From assembly GCA_964412555.1 (NCBI GenBank), contig CAYPPG010000041.1, positions 5,415-69,414 of the forward strand: DNA of 64,000 nt. The letters run 5' to 3'. This DNA is from CAYPPG01 sp964412555. GTDB taxonomy: Bacteria > Hinthialibacterota > Hinthialibacteria > Hinthialibacterales > Hinthialibacteraceae. The notes beneath the pieces were generated by a model. The model did no database searches and had not been told where the DNA came from. It was given only the letters and a program-made list of their open reading frames with translations. The stretch's first letter is position 1. Every line of letters begins with the position of its first letter. This document shows positions 1-9,078 of this stretch, in pieces. The position numbers were made by a program, and so were the translations under genes.

Positions 1-210
1 AGGGCGCTTCTTGCCAAGGCACTGCCAATTCGGCCGATTTCTGTATATCCCCATTCGACGGTGAGCGGGTATGTTTACTTTGGGATTTCAGCGGAATACC
101 TGGAGCGCGTGACGTTGAAAATTACCCGTTTCGCAGAGCGTCCAACACCGGAGAATCCAAGTCCACGTGAAATCCCGAATGAATTCCGTTTCAATGTTTT
201 TAAGAAGTAA
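1..210 (+). CDS. C-terminal fragment of an unidentified protein
   Basis: An open frame runs in from the left edge of the window and ends at a TAA at 208-210. It gives 69 residues rich in Pro and charged residues, ending in the residues FNVFKK. The start lies outside the window. Nothing in this tail is diagnostic of a family, so no function is assigned. The next gene is convergent and ends 8 bases further on, which supports a real gene end here. Confidence 0.6.
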   Translation, partial: RALLAKALPIRPISVYPHSTVSGYVYFGISAEYLERVTLKITRFAERPTPENPSPREIPNEFRFNVFKK

Positions 211-218
211 TAATCGTT

Positions 219-905
219 TTAGATAAAATGTTTCAACCACACGAACAAGCCGGCGAACACCATGCCGGGCATTAGATTGCCGACCCGCACTTTCCCTAGA
301 TCGAGCAAATTGATAGAGATGCCAACAATGAGTAAACCGCCGGCAGCGCCGACTTCGGTGATGACATACAGCGGTAAATGAGAACCCACAGCCATGAAGA
401 GCAACGTCAATGTCCCTTGAAAGATCAATACAGTTACAGAACTGGCCATCACTCCTGCTCCCATGGCGCCGGCCAGAAAGATTGCGGCATGGCCATCGAG
501 CAGGCTTTTGGTGTAGATGATTTCTCCATTGCCTTCCACTCCGGCTTTTAATGTTCCCACAACGGTCATGGCTCCGGTGCAGAAAAGAAGGCTGGCGTAG
601 ACGAAGCCTTCGACAAATTTCGAATCGCCCTCGAATCGCATGATTTTCTTCAAGATTTCACCACCGGATTCAAGACGCTTTTCGATATTCAATGCTTCCC
701 CCACAAGTCCGCCGAAGATCAAACTCAACGCTAAAACGGGAATGTCTTCTGTCAACAAAGCATCTTTGAAACCGATGACGAGTGTTGTCAAGCCGATGGC
801 TTGAAAGAGAATGATTTTGAAACGCTCGGTAATACGGCCGTGAAGGATCAAACCGATTGTCGATCCGGCGAGAACGGCAATTGCATTGACAAGGGTTGCT
901 ATCAT
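219..905 (-). CDS. DUF554 family membrane protein
   Basis: The protein has 228 residues and about six to seven hydrophobic segments. The N-terminus (MIATLVNAIAVLAGSTIG), a central stretch containing LLFCTGAMTVVG and the C-terminal Gly-rich segment GAAGGLLIVGISINLL are typical of the DUF554 (YdfK-like) family. These are inner-membrane proteins of unknown function, sometimes suggested to be transporters. The length matches the family. It is transcribed divergently from the mannose-1-phosphate guanylyltransferase gene and converges with the fragment at the left edge. I can identify the family from the sequence but not the substrate. Confidence 0.85.
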   Translation of the reverse strand: MIATLVNAIAVLAGSTIGLILHGRITERFKIILFQAIGLTTLVIGFKDALLTEDIPVLALSLIFGGLVGEALNIEKRLESGGEILKKIMRFEGDSKFVEGFVYASLLFCTGAMTVVGTLKAGVEGNGEIIYTKSLLDGHAAIFLAGAMGAGVMASSVTVLIFQGTLTLLFMAVGSHLPLYVITEVGAAGGLLIVGISINLLDLGKVRVGNLMPGMVFAGLFVWLKHFI

Positions 906-1056
906 AGTTGTTCCTATTTTGGTAAGTCGTATAATACACTACTTGTTTATCTGTCAAATCGTATTTCAATATACGCGCCTTCTCGAAATTCCCAAACCGG
1001 AATTGCGCTAGTGTTGATAAAAGGAATCGAGAGTGTAGTTGTATGGAGGGATATGA

Positions 1057-2169
1057 ATGCGTTTTCCTGTGATCAGTGTGATTATGGCCGGTGGTTCCGG
1101 CGAACGGTTTTGGCCGATTAGCCGTCAACATTGGCCGAAACAGTTGCTTTACTTGACAAACAATTCCAAGCGGATGATCGAAGAAGCAATCGACCGTCTC
1201 CTGCCTATAATGCCACGGGAACGTATCTTGATTGCAACAAATGAACGGCTTCAACGAACCATTCAAGATGTCCTGGTGGATCACCCGATAGATAATATTC
1301 TGGAAGAACCGGCAAAACGGAATACCACTGGATGCCTGGCTTTCGTGGCAGCCAATATCATCGCTCGTTACGGAGAACAATATGAAGATGTGTTAATGGC
1401 AGTGATGACCGCCGATCATCTCATTCGGGAGGAAGAGCGGTTCCGTGAAACGGTAACAGCAGCGTTACAATTTGCAGAGAAATCCAATGAACTTGTAACC
1501 ATTGGCGTTCACCCCACTCGGCCCGAAACTGGCTACGGATATATTCAAATTACTCATTTAAATCAAACCGTGGATGAAATTGGGGGAATTCCCATTTATC
1601 AGGTCGCTCGTTTCATCGAGAAGCCCAGTGTGGAGGATGCGGAACAATATCAAGCCTCCCGCTTTTATTATTGGAATAGCGGTATGTTTTTTTGGCGGCT
1701 TTCGGCATTCCTGAAAGGATTGGAAAAATACATGCCGAATGTTGCGGAAGCCATTCCAAAAATGGCAGAACATATCTTACAAAACGATGAAGAAGCCCTT
1801 CGTTCCGTGTTTCTTTCTCTGCCCAATGTTTCGATCGATTATGGATTGATGGAAAAAGCGGAAAATGTTTACGTTGCTCTCGGAGATTTTCGCTGGGATG
1901 ATGTCGGTTCTTGGGATTCGCTTTCCCGCTACCGGCCGCGTGATGAGAAAAAAAATGTTCTATATGGAGATCCTGTCGTTATCGATTGCAATAATGTAAT
2001 CGTTTATAATGAACCGGGAGCCGATCAAATGGCTGTTTGCGTTGTGGGCGTTGATGATTTGATTGTCGTTACGTCAAAAGACGGTGTTTTGGTATGCCCC
2101 AAAGGCCAGTCACAGGAGGTTCGCAAAGGTGTTGAAATTTTGAAACAACGAAACGCTTCACAATTGTAA
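1057..2169 (+). CDS. manC: mannose-1-phosphate guanylyltransferase
   Basis: The 370-residue protein makes GDP-mannose from mannose-1-phosphate and GTP, a precursor for cell-surface polysaccharide and glycoprotein sugars. The nucleotidyltransferase signature GGSGERFWPISR is at residues 12-23, followed by the PKQLL stretch. Later blocks include MTADH, NSGMFFW and FRWDDVGSWDSL, all typical of the GMP family. The length fits the single-domain type and there is no C-terminal phosphomannose isomerase cupin. A good ribosome site (GGAGGG) precedes the ATG at 1057. The next gene follows after 34 bases on the same strand and is probably co-transcribed. Confidence 0.93.
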   Translation: MRFPVISVIMAGGSGERFWPISRQHWPKQLLYLTNNSKRMIEEAIDRLLPIMPRERILIATNERLQRTIQDVLVDHPIDNILEEPAKRNTTGCLAFVAANIIARYGEQYEDVLMAVMTADHLIREEERFRETVTAALQFAEKSNELVTIGVHPTRPETGYGYIQITHLNQTVDEIGGIPIYQVARFIEKPSVEDAEQYQASRFYYWNSGMFFWRLSAFLKGLEKYMPNVAEAIPKMAEHILQNDEEALRSVFLSLPNVSIDYGLMEKAENVYVALGDFRWDDVGSWDSLSRYRPRDEKKNVLYGDPVVIDCNNVIVYNEPGADQMAVCVVGVDDLIVVTSKDGVLVCPKGQSQEVRKGVEILKQRNASQL

Positions 2170-2203
2170 ATGGTTTGAAGTCTATACGGAACGTTAAAAA
2201 CTT

Positions 2204-3247
2204 ATGTTCAAAACACTCTTTTTCCCACATTTTTATTTACCGAATGATCTTTTCCTCCGCCAGCAGTTTTTGTGCGGTAATCATTTATTGCGTGTTCATC
2301 CTTCTGACCGGAAACCACGGGACAGCAAGCCGGTGAAAAACTTTATCGCCGAGACCGGATTTCCTGAAGATATTATCCCGGCAGAAAAAATCGAAGCGGT
2401 TTCCGATCGGTTTATATGGACGATCGAGCGCGCCTATCGTGCCAATCAGGATCAATATATCCGTATCATCGGGAAATATGACAAAGAAAGAGCATCCACG
2501 AAAACTTTTCATTTTTGTCGTGCCGATATGTGGCCTGAAGTTGTTCGTTGTCTTGAAGAATTTGGTTTAGGGAAAGTTGACCAAGCCGGTATGTGGTGTT
2601 TCTCAACCCGAAAAATGGTCATGACGTGGACGACCTGTTTGGCCTTGGAGTATCAACGAAAATTACAATTGTCACGCTGTACGGATGATCCGGAATATGA
2701 TGATTTGGCCTCTATGATTGAGTGTTTTCCGGATCATGAAAGCGTGAAAGATTCAGTTTATCGAGTGATTCTTGATTTTCCTTATATTAGCTTAAAAGAT
2801 TTGGGCGATCTTAAATTGGATCGATTGAAAGAGCTGCGGTTCCATTTGCAATCTGAATTTAGTGCATTTCACGAGGAGTTGAACCAAGTCAAGAAAGTGG
2901 AATCATTCAATTCTTTCCAGAGTATCAAAGAGGATTTGAAACAAATCAATGATCGTTTATGTCTGATTTCACGGAAAATTTCAGATAGTCTGAAAAAGGA
3001 AGGAATGAAACCGGTGTGGAATTATGGTCAATATCGTTGGTATGTCACGGAGATGCACTCTCCGGATGCGACGATATTATCGAATCCGGTTTCGATAAAA
3101 AAAATGACTTTGCGGATTGATTCAATGCCTGTTGCAAATGAAATGCGAGAGAGTGTAATAAATAGTGAGGCTTCTTTGATTTGGGGGATCACTTCGGTGA
3201 ATACAAATCAAGGATTGATAGGACGTATTTTCAATGTCTTTCGTTGA
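2204..3247 (+). CDS. hypothetical protein downstream of manC
   Basis: This is a 347-residue soluble protein that I do not recognise. It has no signal peptide and no membrane segment. The first half has Cys, Trp and aromatic-rich patches (residues FHFCRADMWPEV, then GMWCFSTRKMVMTW), and the middle is helical with Glu/Lys-rich stretches that could form a short coiled coil. The gene begins 34 bases after manC with only a weak ribosome site, so translational coupling or an operon is likely. The C-terminus faces csrA, which is convergent 24 bases away. No function is claimed. Confidence 0.75.
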   Translation: MFKTLFFPHFYLPNDLFLRQQFLCGNHLLRVHPSDRKPRDSKPVKNFIAETGFPEDIIPAEKIEAVSDRFIWTIERAYRANQDQYIRIIGKYDKERASTKTFHFCRADMWPEVVRCLEEFGLGKVDQAGMWCFSTRKMVMTWTTCLALEYQRKLQLSRCTDDPEYDDLASMIECFPDHESVKDSVYRVILDFPYISLKDLGDLKLDRLKELRFHLQSEFSAFHEELNQVKKVESFNSFQSIKEDLKQINDRLCLISRKISDSLKKEGMKPVWNYGQYRWYVTEMHSPDATILSNPVSIKKMTLRIDSMPVANEMRESVINSEASLIWGITSVNTNQGLIGRIFNVFR

Positions 3248-3271
3248 AAGAGCGGTGACACAGGAAGAAAA

Positions 3272-3523
3272 TCATGTTTTTCCAATGGGAGTTTTCTTGG
3301 TCTGAAGCACTTTGACTAATCCGCTGAGATTCTGAACTTTCGTTCTCGCTGCCGCTACATTTTCCTGTTGAATCGCTTCATACACTTCTTTCCGGTGGAT
3401 CGAAACGCTTTTGGGAGCTGTGACTCCGATTTTCACTTGCTCACCTTTGATATCCACCACTGTGATGACGATTTCATCTCCGATTATGATGCTTTCATCT
3501 CTTTTACGGCTTAAAACGAGCAT
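3272..3523 (-). CDS. csrA: carbon storage regulator CsrA
   Basis: CsrA is a small dimeric RNA-binding protein that represses translation by covering GGA motifs at ribosome sites, including flagellin mRNA in many bacteria. The N-terminus MLVLSRKRDESIIIGDEI and the following VKIGVTAPKSVSIHRKEVYEAI are near-canonical. I place the start at the ATG at 3521-3523, not further upstream, because the family always begins MLVL and GGAGG sits 7 bases ahead of it. The 83-residue length is slightly long, with an extra charged C-terminal tail. It follows fliW on the same strand, the classical FliW-CsrA arrangement. Confidence 0.96.
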   Translation of the reverse strand: MLVLSRKRDESIIIGDEIVITVVDIKGEQVKIGVTAPKSVSIHRKEVYEAIQQENVAAARTKVQNLSGLVKVLQTKKTPIGKT

Positions 3524-3619
3524 AATTGCCTCCGCCCTCCGTGGCGGGATTCGTGTATGAAATGAACTGCACAACGATAAGGGTCGCGTATTCTATTTTC
3601 ATCCAACATGCCAAGAAAA

Positions 3620-4159
3620 TCACTCATGATTTCCTGATAACGGCGGTTGTTTTTTTTGATGTGTACTCTCTTCAGCCGGAGGTGTTGCTAGATCCGGCGG
3701 GATATCTTTTAAAAGAAAATGTTTAGTATGATAACGATCGTCGATTAACACCAATTGTTTTCCCAGGTTTTTTTCACTGTTCAATACGAGTGGACCTCGC
3801 AAATTTGTCGTCAATTCTGTTGGATCGGGAGGAATGGTTACGATGGTCAGTACTGTCGCTTGTGCGAGATCCTCTAATTGAATTGACGCAATCTCCCATG
3901 GTTTGACTTGAACTTCATACCCAGGAAAGAAAATAAACGGGTCGACAACGACAAATGCCAAGTCCGGATCATCCAATGCCTGAAACCACAAAAACGGGGC
4001 TTGATCCGGATCTTTCAAAAGCACATACCGGTGTATTTGATTAAAACCGAGCAATCCTTCGGGAACAGTGATAATCTCCGACGCAAGAATCTCGATTTCA
4101 CCGAAGCGTGTCGTAAAAAAACGCTGAGTTGTTGATTGTTCTGATTGAGCCGCATTCAT
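3620..4159 (-). CDS. fliW: flagellar assembly factor FliW
   Basis: FliW binds either flagellin or CsrA and so couples flagellin level to CsrA activity (the FliW-CsrA-flagellin partner switch). The 179-residue protein carries the typical blocks FGEIEI, PEGLLGF, PFLWFQALDDPDLAFVVVDP and LRGPLVLNS. The C-terminal 20 residues (Pro, Lys and Gln rich) extend beyond the usual core. It lies between the ABC ATPase gene (4 bases upstream) and csrA (about 100 bases downstream), all leftward. No flagellar structural gene is visible in this window, so the flagellar link is by family. Confidence 0.95.
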   Translation of the reverse strand: MNAAQSEQSTTQRFFTTRFGEIEILASEIITVPEGLLGFNQIHRYVLLKDPDQAPFLWFQALDDPDLAFVVVDPFIFFPGYEVQVKPWEIASIQLEDLAQATVLTIVTIPPDPTELTTNLRGPLVLNSEKNLGKQLVLIDDRYHTKHFLLKDIPPDLATPPAEESTHQKKQPPLSGNHE

Positions 4160-4163
4160 AGGG

Positions 4164-4928
4164 CTATTGATAATTATCCTCTTGTTCTTCTTCGGTTAGT
4201 TTAAGGAATACTGATTCAAGACGCAAGTCGGATGTATCATCTTTGGCTTGACTTCGAAGTTCTTCCATGCTGCCTAAAGCAATCAACTTGCCTTTTTGAA
4301 TAATACCGATTCGATCGCATAGTTCTTCAGCAACGTCTAAGGTGTGAGTCGAAAGGAATATTGTCATTCCTTCTCGGCTTTTGCGTTTGAGTAAATCTTT
4401 AACAAGACGACTGCTGCGTGGATCCAGCCCGACCATCGGTTCATCGACGACGAGGACCTTCGGATCGTGGACCAATGCACCGGTCATGACGAGTTTTTGT
4501 TTCATGCCGTGAGAATACGATTCGATGAGATAGTGAGCGGCATCCATGAGTCCGAATATGCTAAAGTATTCTTGAATATGTTCGTCGATTTTTTGGGTTG
4601 GGACACCGTAAAGCCCCCCGACAAAATGAACATATTCGTAGCCGGTTAATTTTTCATAGAGAAAAGGACTGTCAGGGATATAGCCGGTGATCGCTTTTGC
4701 TTTTTCCGTATCGACGGCATTGTCATATTCCTCTTTTCCATCTCCTGCAAGAATGACTTTACCATTTGTAGGCCGTAACAAACCTACTGTGATTTTTATC
4801 GTGGTTGTTTTACCAGCCCCATTGGGACCGAGAAATCCAAAAAACTCGCCTCGGGGTATTTCCAAACATAAATTATCCAAGGCGAGCACTTTGCCATAAT
4901 ATTTAGTAAGATGCTCAATACGGATCAT
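4164..4928 (-). CDS. ABC transporter ATP-binding protein
   Basis: This 254-residue ATPase has the Walker A motif GPNGAGKTT (about residues 34-42), the signature-like SYSHGMKQK, and Walker B VLVVDEP followed by MVGLDPRSSRL and the H-loop STH. It resembles the ATPases of multidrug and gliding/ABC-2 export systems (CcmA-like). No permease gene is adjacent: the next gene leftward is fliW, 4 bases away, and the gene on the other side is divergent. Its membrane partner must therefore be encoded elsewhere, or the protein works alone. It may be co-transcribed with fliW and csrA. Confidence 0.92.
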   Translation of the reverse strand: MIRIEHLTKYYGKVLALDNLCLEIPRGEFFGFLGPNGAGKTTTIKITVGLLRPTNGKVILAGDGKEEYDNAVDTEKAKAITGYIPDSPFLYEKLTGYEYVHFVGGLYGVPTQKIDEHIQEYFSIFGLMDAAHYLIESYSHGMKQKLVMTGALVHDPKVLVVDEPMVGLDPRSSRLVKDLLKRKSREGMTIFLSTHTLDVAEELCDRIGIIQKGKLIALGSMEELRSQAKDDTSDLRLESVFLKLTEEEQEDNYQ

Positions 4929-5302
4929 AATATTGTATAAATTTAGATCAAATCGTAATAATAGTTTAAAGGAATCAGATGAAACTCCGAATTCATATCA
5001 TCCATTTTTAATTCCGATCTTGAACTTAACAGTATATCACTATTGAGTTCTGTATACTATGCCGATATTCTTCTCCCTTTACAAATTTGTCATAGGAAAC
5101 CATTTTCAGTAGATTATCATAATATGAGAGTACAGGAATTCATCAGACCACTTACTTTCTTTTCGCAAACACTATACTATTATTTGTGGTATTTGAGTGA
5201 TTCTATCACTTGATGTATTGGTTTCTTTCTTTTTGAAGAGATTGAAGTGTATTGTAATGTGATGTTTTGGAATAGAAAGAGACTTTTTCTTGGAGATCAG
5301 CG
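4929..5302. other. divergent intergenic region, 374 bases
   Basis: This AT-rich spacer separates the leftward ABC-fliW-csrA set from the rightward coiled-coil pair and must hold promoters for both. I see no open frame. GCCGATAT at 5061-5068 resembles the -10 half of a flagellar sigma-28 promoter, but the matching -35 half is poor. A GGAG ribosome site lies just before the ATG at 5303. Confidence 0.5.
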
Positions 5303-6421
5303 ATGACAAATGTCAACGTGGAAAGCATCGCAGGATTTAAAATCAGTAACTTTTTCGGTTCCGGTCAAGATTCCATTTCCTTGGAAAAAGTCGAGGCCTT
5401 TTTGAAGAAAGCTGTCTCGGTGGCCTCGGAACATGCTGATTTGGCGCCGAATCAGCTGGTGCGAGTGGTCAACAAAGGGCAAGTATTATGGATGACTCAA
5501 AAGCAGGCGGTGGATTTCCTTGAGCGAGCTACCGATCCGGATATTCAAAAAGAGGTGGAGAAAGCGTTACGGGGGGATGTGAAGTATATCCGTCAAGAAC
5601 TTGAGATTCTTCTCGCGATCGCATTTTATACTTTGAATAAATATAAAGAAAGCGAGGATTTAAAAGGGGAAGATATCAACCGCATTCAACCCAGTTTACA
5701 GCGCCGTCAGAAAGAAATTGCCGATGGAATTTCTCAGTCAGCAGAGAGCGAAGCGATTTTGGCAGAAAAAAGAAGGCGGAATCCTGTGATTAGTCAATAT
5801 GAAGATAAAATGGGAGATTTTCTCGATTGCAAAGCCAAAGGAGATATGACTAAAGCATCTGTGTTGGCGAAAGAATTAGCCGCTCAGAAAAAGCAGTATT
5901 TACTGCATGTTCGAGCTATTGAACCGGATGTCCGTACCATTTATTATCATCGCCTTAATTTACAAAAAACCAAGAAACGGATTATTAATACTCAAAGTGA
6001 GATATGTTCTTCCCGCCGAGATTTTCTGGAACTGGAAGTGAGTGAGTTGCGGAATAGTTTGGAATCGATTCAAGAAGAAATGGAAATTGCCGGGGAAGAA
6101 GGATTTGATTCCGCTGCCGCTCAGATCAAGAAAATGGAACTCTATGATCCGGAAGAAATCGAAAAGGAAATCGAAGAAAAAACGTTAGAGTTGGATGCGT
6201 TGGATGCAGAATCGGCTATTCTGGAACGCCAGGAAGAGGAAACGTCGGCCGTAATCAATCATATTGCCGAAGATGTTTTGCAAGAACAGGAATTGAAAGT
6301 GGACATGTCCGAAGTGAAACACACGAAAAAGCCGATTATTTCCGATGACCGGAAAAAGCAATCCTCAGTCGCAAAGCAAAAAAGGACGGGAATGCACGTA
6401 TCCAAATTTAAAGATCGATAG
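5303..6421 (+). CDS. coiled-coil protein, first of a tandem paralogous pair
   Basis: This is a 372-residue, highly charged cytoplasmic protein with no signal peptide or membrane segment. Long Glu/Lys/Gln-rich stretches between about residues 130 and 330 predict coiled coils, and the tail is basic. It is clearly paralogous to the next gene. Shared blocks are LVR-V-x3-G-x-V-x-WMT near residue 50, A-x-RGD near 90, the sequence NP followed by E-x2-MG in the middle, and Q-E-x-ET-x-AVI-x-HI near the end. I know no named family for it. It follows the divergent promoter region opposite the ABC-fliW-csrA genes. Confidence 0.85.
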   Translation: MTNVNVESIAGFKISNFFGSGQDSISLEKVEAFLKKAVSVASEHADLAPNQLVRVVNKGQVLWMTQKQAVDFLERATDPDIQKEVEKALRGDVKYIRQELEILLAIAFYTLNKYKESEDLKGEDINRIQPSLQRRQKEIADGISQSAESEAILAEKRRRNPVISQYEDKMGDFLDCKAKGDMTKASVLAKELAAQKKQYLLHVRAIEPDVRTIYYHRLNLQKTKKRIINTQSEICSSRRDFLELEVSELRNSLESIQEEMEIAGEEGFDSAAAQIKKMELYDPEEIEKEIEEKTLELDALDAESAILERQEEETSAVINHIAEDVLQEQELKVDMSEVKHTKKPIISDDRKKQSSVAKQKRTGMHVSKFKDR

Positions 6422-6474
6422 AAGAAAGACCACGAATCGAATTATTGTGGTATTTGATAGTACTCATTAACGTT

Positions 6475-7566
6475 ATGGTTGAACTCGAATGCACGCATGT
6501 CTCGTTTGATGAAATTTTTGGTTCTTCTCCGGAGGAGATAACGCCGGATCGGTTGAACCGATTTCTCGACGAAATACTCGATGATGTTCATAAGAAAACC
6601 AACCGCTCACCTGACGAGTTGGTACGCATCGTCGAGCGTGGCCGTGTGAGTTGGATGACCACTGCTGAAGCCGAAAAGGTATTGCAAGAGAATGAATCCG
6701 AACAGCAAGAATCCCTGAAAAAGTCCATTCAGTATGCCATGCGGGGGGATTCCCATGTTTTGGAACAAGAAATTCGAATTTTGTTTATGCTGGCCGCTGG
6801 CTCTCTTAAAAAATATCAAGCGCAAAGGCTTATTCCTCAAGAAGAAATCGATCGTGCCGAACCCCAATTGATTCGCATTGGCCGTCAAATCAATTTTCAA
6901 TTAAATGAGTTACGCGCTGTAGAACAGCGAATTCAAGAGGTGCGTAGCAAAAACCCTATCTTGGAACGCTTTGAACATGGAATGGGCAAACTGATCAACT
7001 TTCAAAAACAGGGAAATACGCACGAAGCGACAAAATTGGCGATGGAACTTTCTTCCTTGAAGAAAAAATATGTATTGATCAGCAAAGGATTGACCGGCGA
7101 TATCAATTTGTCCTACAAAAACCGAATGGAAGTCCAGCGCTCGAAGAAATCGGTCTTGAGTTGGCAACGTTACCTCTATGCGCAGCGGGAAGGGGTGCTT
7201 CACTCGGAATTACAAGCCTCGAAAAAAACAATTGAAAACATCAAGTTTCTTCTGGCAAAAGAAGAGGGAGAAAAAAAAGATTATTATCAAAATGAATTGC
7301 AAGATTCGGTCGAGAAAGCCGGACAGGGGCAGAAGGAACTTCTCGCGGTCCAAAAAGGACAGGCCATTCTCAAGAAACAGGAAGATGAAACTGACGCGGT
7401 AATCGAACATATCCAAGGAACGGTCGAAGGAAGTGAGGGAGAATCTCAAGAAAAAACGGCAGAAAAAACAAAGATAAAAGATGAATCCGAAGAACCCCAA
7501 ACGCAACAAAAGCAACGAAGAAGGATGATCTCGGTAGAACGCCAGGAACAACAAAAGAATCAATAA
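6475..7566 (+). CDS. coiled-coil protein, second of a tandem paralogous pair
   Basis: This 363-residue protein is a paralogue of the preceding gene, 53 bases downstream and on the same strand. The frame is open from a TTG at 6445, but I prefer the ATG at 6475 because its N-terminus (MVELECTHVSFDEIFG) then aligns with that of the first copy (MTNVNVESIAGFKISNFFG). Neither start has a strong ribosome site. The matching blocks are ELVRIVERGRVSWMT, AMRGD, NPILERFEHGMG and QEDETDAVIEHI. The C-terminal 60 residues are low-complexity Glu/Lys/Gln. No function is assigned. Confidence 0.82.
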   Translation: MVELECTHVSFDEIFGSSPEEITPDRLNRFLDEILDDVHKKTNRSPDELVRIVERGRVSWMTTAEAEKVLQENESEQQESLKKSIQYAMRGDSHVLEQEIRILFMLAAGSLKKYQAQRLIPQEEIDRAEPQLIRIGRQINFQLNELRAVEQRIQEVRSKNPILERFEHGMGKLINFQKQGNTHEATKLAMELSSLKKKYVLISKGLTGDINLSYKNRMEVQRSKKSVLSWQRYLYAQREGVLHSELQASKKTIENIKFLLAKEEGEKKDYYQNELQDSVEKAGQGQKELLAVQKGQAILKKQEDETDAVIEHIQGTVEGSEGESQEKTAEKTKIKDESEEPQTQQKQRRRMISVERQEQQKNQ

Positions 7567-7567
7567 G

Positions 7568-8308
7568 TTATTGGTTCGTTTCGAGTATGATACGAACCGC
7601 TTCGCTCATGCTGCTCGCATAGTCGTTTTTTGTGTTTTTTGCTTCACCTTTCCCGTAATAATCAACCCAAATGGTTCGCATTCCCAGTGACTTGGCCGGG
7701 AGGATGTCAGCATCGATTTGATCACCGAGATACCAACTTTGATCAGATGTTGTTCCAGCGCGCTCGAGTGCGGCTTCAAAAATTCTCCTATCGGGCTTCG
7801 CAATCCCAATCCGGCAGGAAATCACAGTATATTCGAAGAATTGATCGACTTCCAATCGTTGTAAAAGTTTGTCCAAAGTTTCATCCCAATTGGAAATGAC
7901 TGCGAGGGAGAATCCTGCTTCCACCAGTCTGCAAAGTGCTGTTCGGGCATCGTCGAATAATCGTAGTCGATGTCCTGATTCCCATTCTTTCCATAGGTAA
8001 TCCACATAGTGATCTAGATCGCCGGAAAAAGAGAGACCTAGCAGGACAGTACGGTAAAGAGAATGGAAATATTCGGTAAAAATATCTTGTGATGTAATTT
8101 TGTCCCGCGAATGTTCTTTTAAGAACCGAAACAACTCATGCTTGACTCGATCGATCTCGATATCCTGACCGATTGCGCGAAAACAATCACGGATTGCATC
8201 GTAAAAAGTAGGGTATCCATAAATAAAGGTATCTCCTGCATCCATAAAAACCCACTTCCGCTGATTCCCATTGTTTGTTTGCTTCATTTCACTTTGAGAA
8301 GAATCCAT
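7568..8308 (-). CDS. HAD-superfamily hydrolase (HDHD3-like)
   Basis: A 246-residue phosphatase-like protein. The nucleophile motif is DAGDT with Asp23; the usual general acid at the +2 position is Gly25, with an Asp one step later. Motif II is VISNW, the Lys motif is GIAKPDRRIFEAAL, and motif IV is LGDQIDADILPAKSLG. The whole resembles the HDHD3/subfamily IA group, which includes phosphatases and pseudophosphatases. The altered motif I leaves catalysis uncertain. It converges with the coiled-coil gene (ends are 2 bases apart), so the two are separate transcripts. Confidence 0.85.
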   Translation of the reverse strand: MDSSQSEMKQTNNGNQRKWVFMDAGDTFIYGYPTFYDAIRDCFRAIGQDIEIDRVKHELFRFLKEHSRDKITSQDIFTEYFHSLYRTVLLGLSFSGDLDHYVDYLWKEWESGHRLRLFDDARTALCRLVEAGFSLAVISNWDETLDKLLQRLEVDQFFEYTVISCRIGIAKPDRRIFEAALERAGTTSDQSWYLGDQIDADILPAKSLGMRTIWVDYYGKGEAKNTKNDYASSMSEAVRIILETNQ

Positions 8309-8451
8309 CCTGCCACTTCCATGATTTCGATTTTGGTTTTATACCGTCCAATATTTCAAATTGATCTGAAAATTGTATAAGCGTATGGGGATTTGTTAAG
8401 TAATCACGTTTGATCGTGAACAAATCTATTTGGAGGATCATGAAATATGTT

Positions 8452-9063
8452 TCAGGCTATCACGCAAAGCGCCAATTCCGCACGAAGGTTCGGCATAAAA
8501 CGGATCTGCCGATTTTTTTTCAAGAAATAGGATTGTGCGATCTGAAACTGCTCTTGTTCACAAAAATGGAAAAAATCCTTGATTGTAAAAAAGTGGATAT
8601 TGGGAGTTTCATACCACGAATGAGGTAAGGTTTTTGTAACCGGCGCCTGCCCCAAAAAAAATAACTGGCTGCGAGCGCGCCAATAGCCGAAATTGGGGAA
8701 ACTGACGATCCCTTTTCTTCCCACACGCAGCATTTCTTTGAACACAAGAATGGGATTATGGACTTCCTGCAGCGTGTCGCTCAAAATCACATAATCGAAG
8801 GATTGATCTAGATAATCTGCCAGCCCTTCATTGATATCGCCATGGTGAACGGTGAGTCCTTTGCGGATACATTCGTAAACCAGGGATTCAGAAACTTCTA
8901 CGCCGGTTCCTTGAATATTTTTTTTATTTTTCAGAATCTGTAAAAGGTCGCCGCCTCCGCATCCGAGGTCGAGTACCTTGCTGCCCTCTTCGATAATGGA
9001 ACAAATGATTTCATGTTCAAAATGAAACACCTCGATATGCGCAGTAGATTCGAAGCTGGTCAT
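8452..9063 (-). CDS. metW: methionine biosynthesis protein MetW
   Basis: A 203-residue class I methyltransferase-fold protein with the SAM-binding motif VLDLGCGGGDLL near residue 33 and the MetW-specific blocks LSDTLQEVHNP and KGIVSFPNFGYWRAR. MetW acts with MetX in homoserine acylation in many bacteria. The gene starts 15 bases after metX stops, and both belong to the leftward metY-metX-metW operon. Length is normal for the family. Confidence 0.94.
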   Translation of the reverse strand: MTSFESTAHIEVFHFEHEIICSIIEEGSKVLDLGCGGGDLLQILKNKKNIQGTGVEVSESLVYECIRKGLTVHHGDINEGLADYLDQSFDYVILSDTLQEVHNPILVFKEMLRVGRKGIVSFPNFGYWRARSQLFFLGQAPVTKTLPHSWYETPNIHFFTIKDFFHFCEQEQFQIAQSYFLKKNRQIRFMPNLRAELALCVIA

Positions 9064-9078
9064 TCAGTCGAGTGCCTC

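Noticed and set aside
5061..5068. Flagellar sigma-28 promoter before the coiled-coil genes
   Set aside because: The -10 half GCCGATAT fits, but the sequence 11 bases upstream does not resemble the TAAA-type -35 half.
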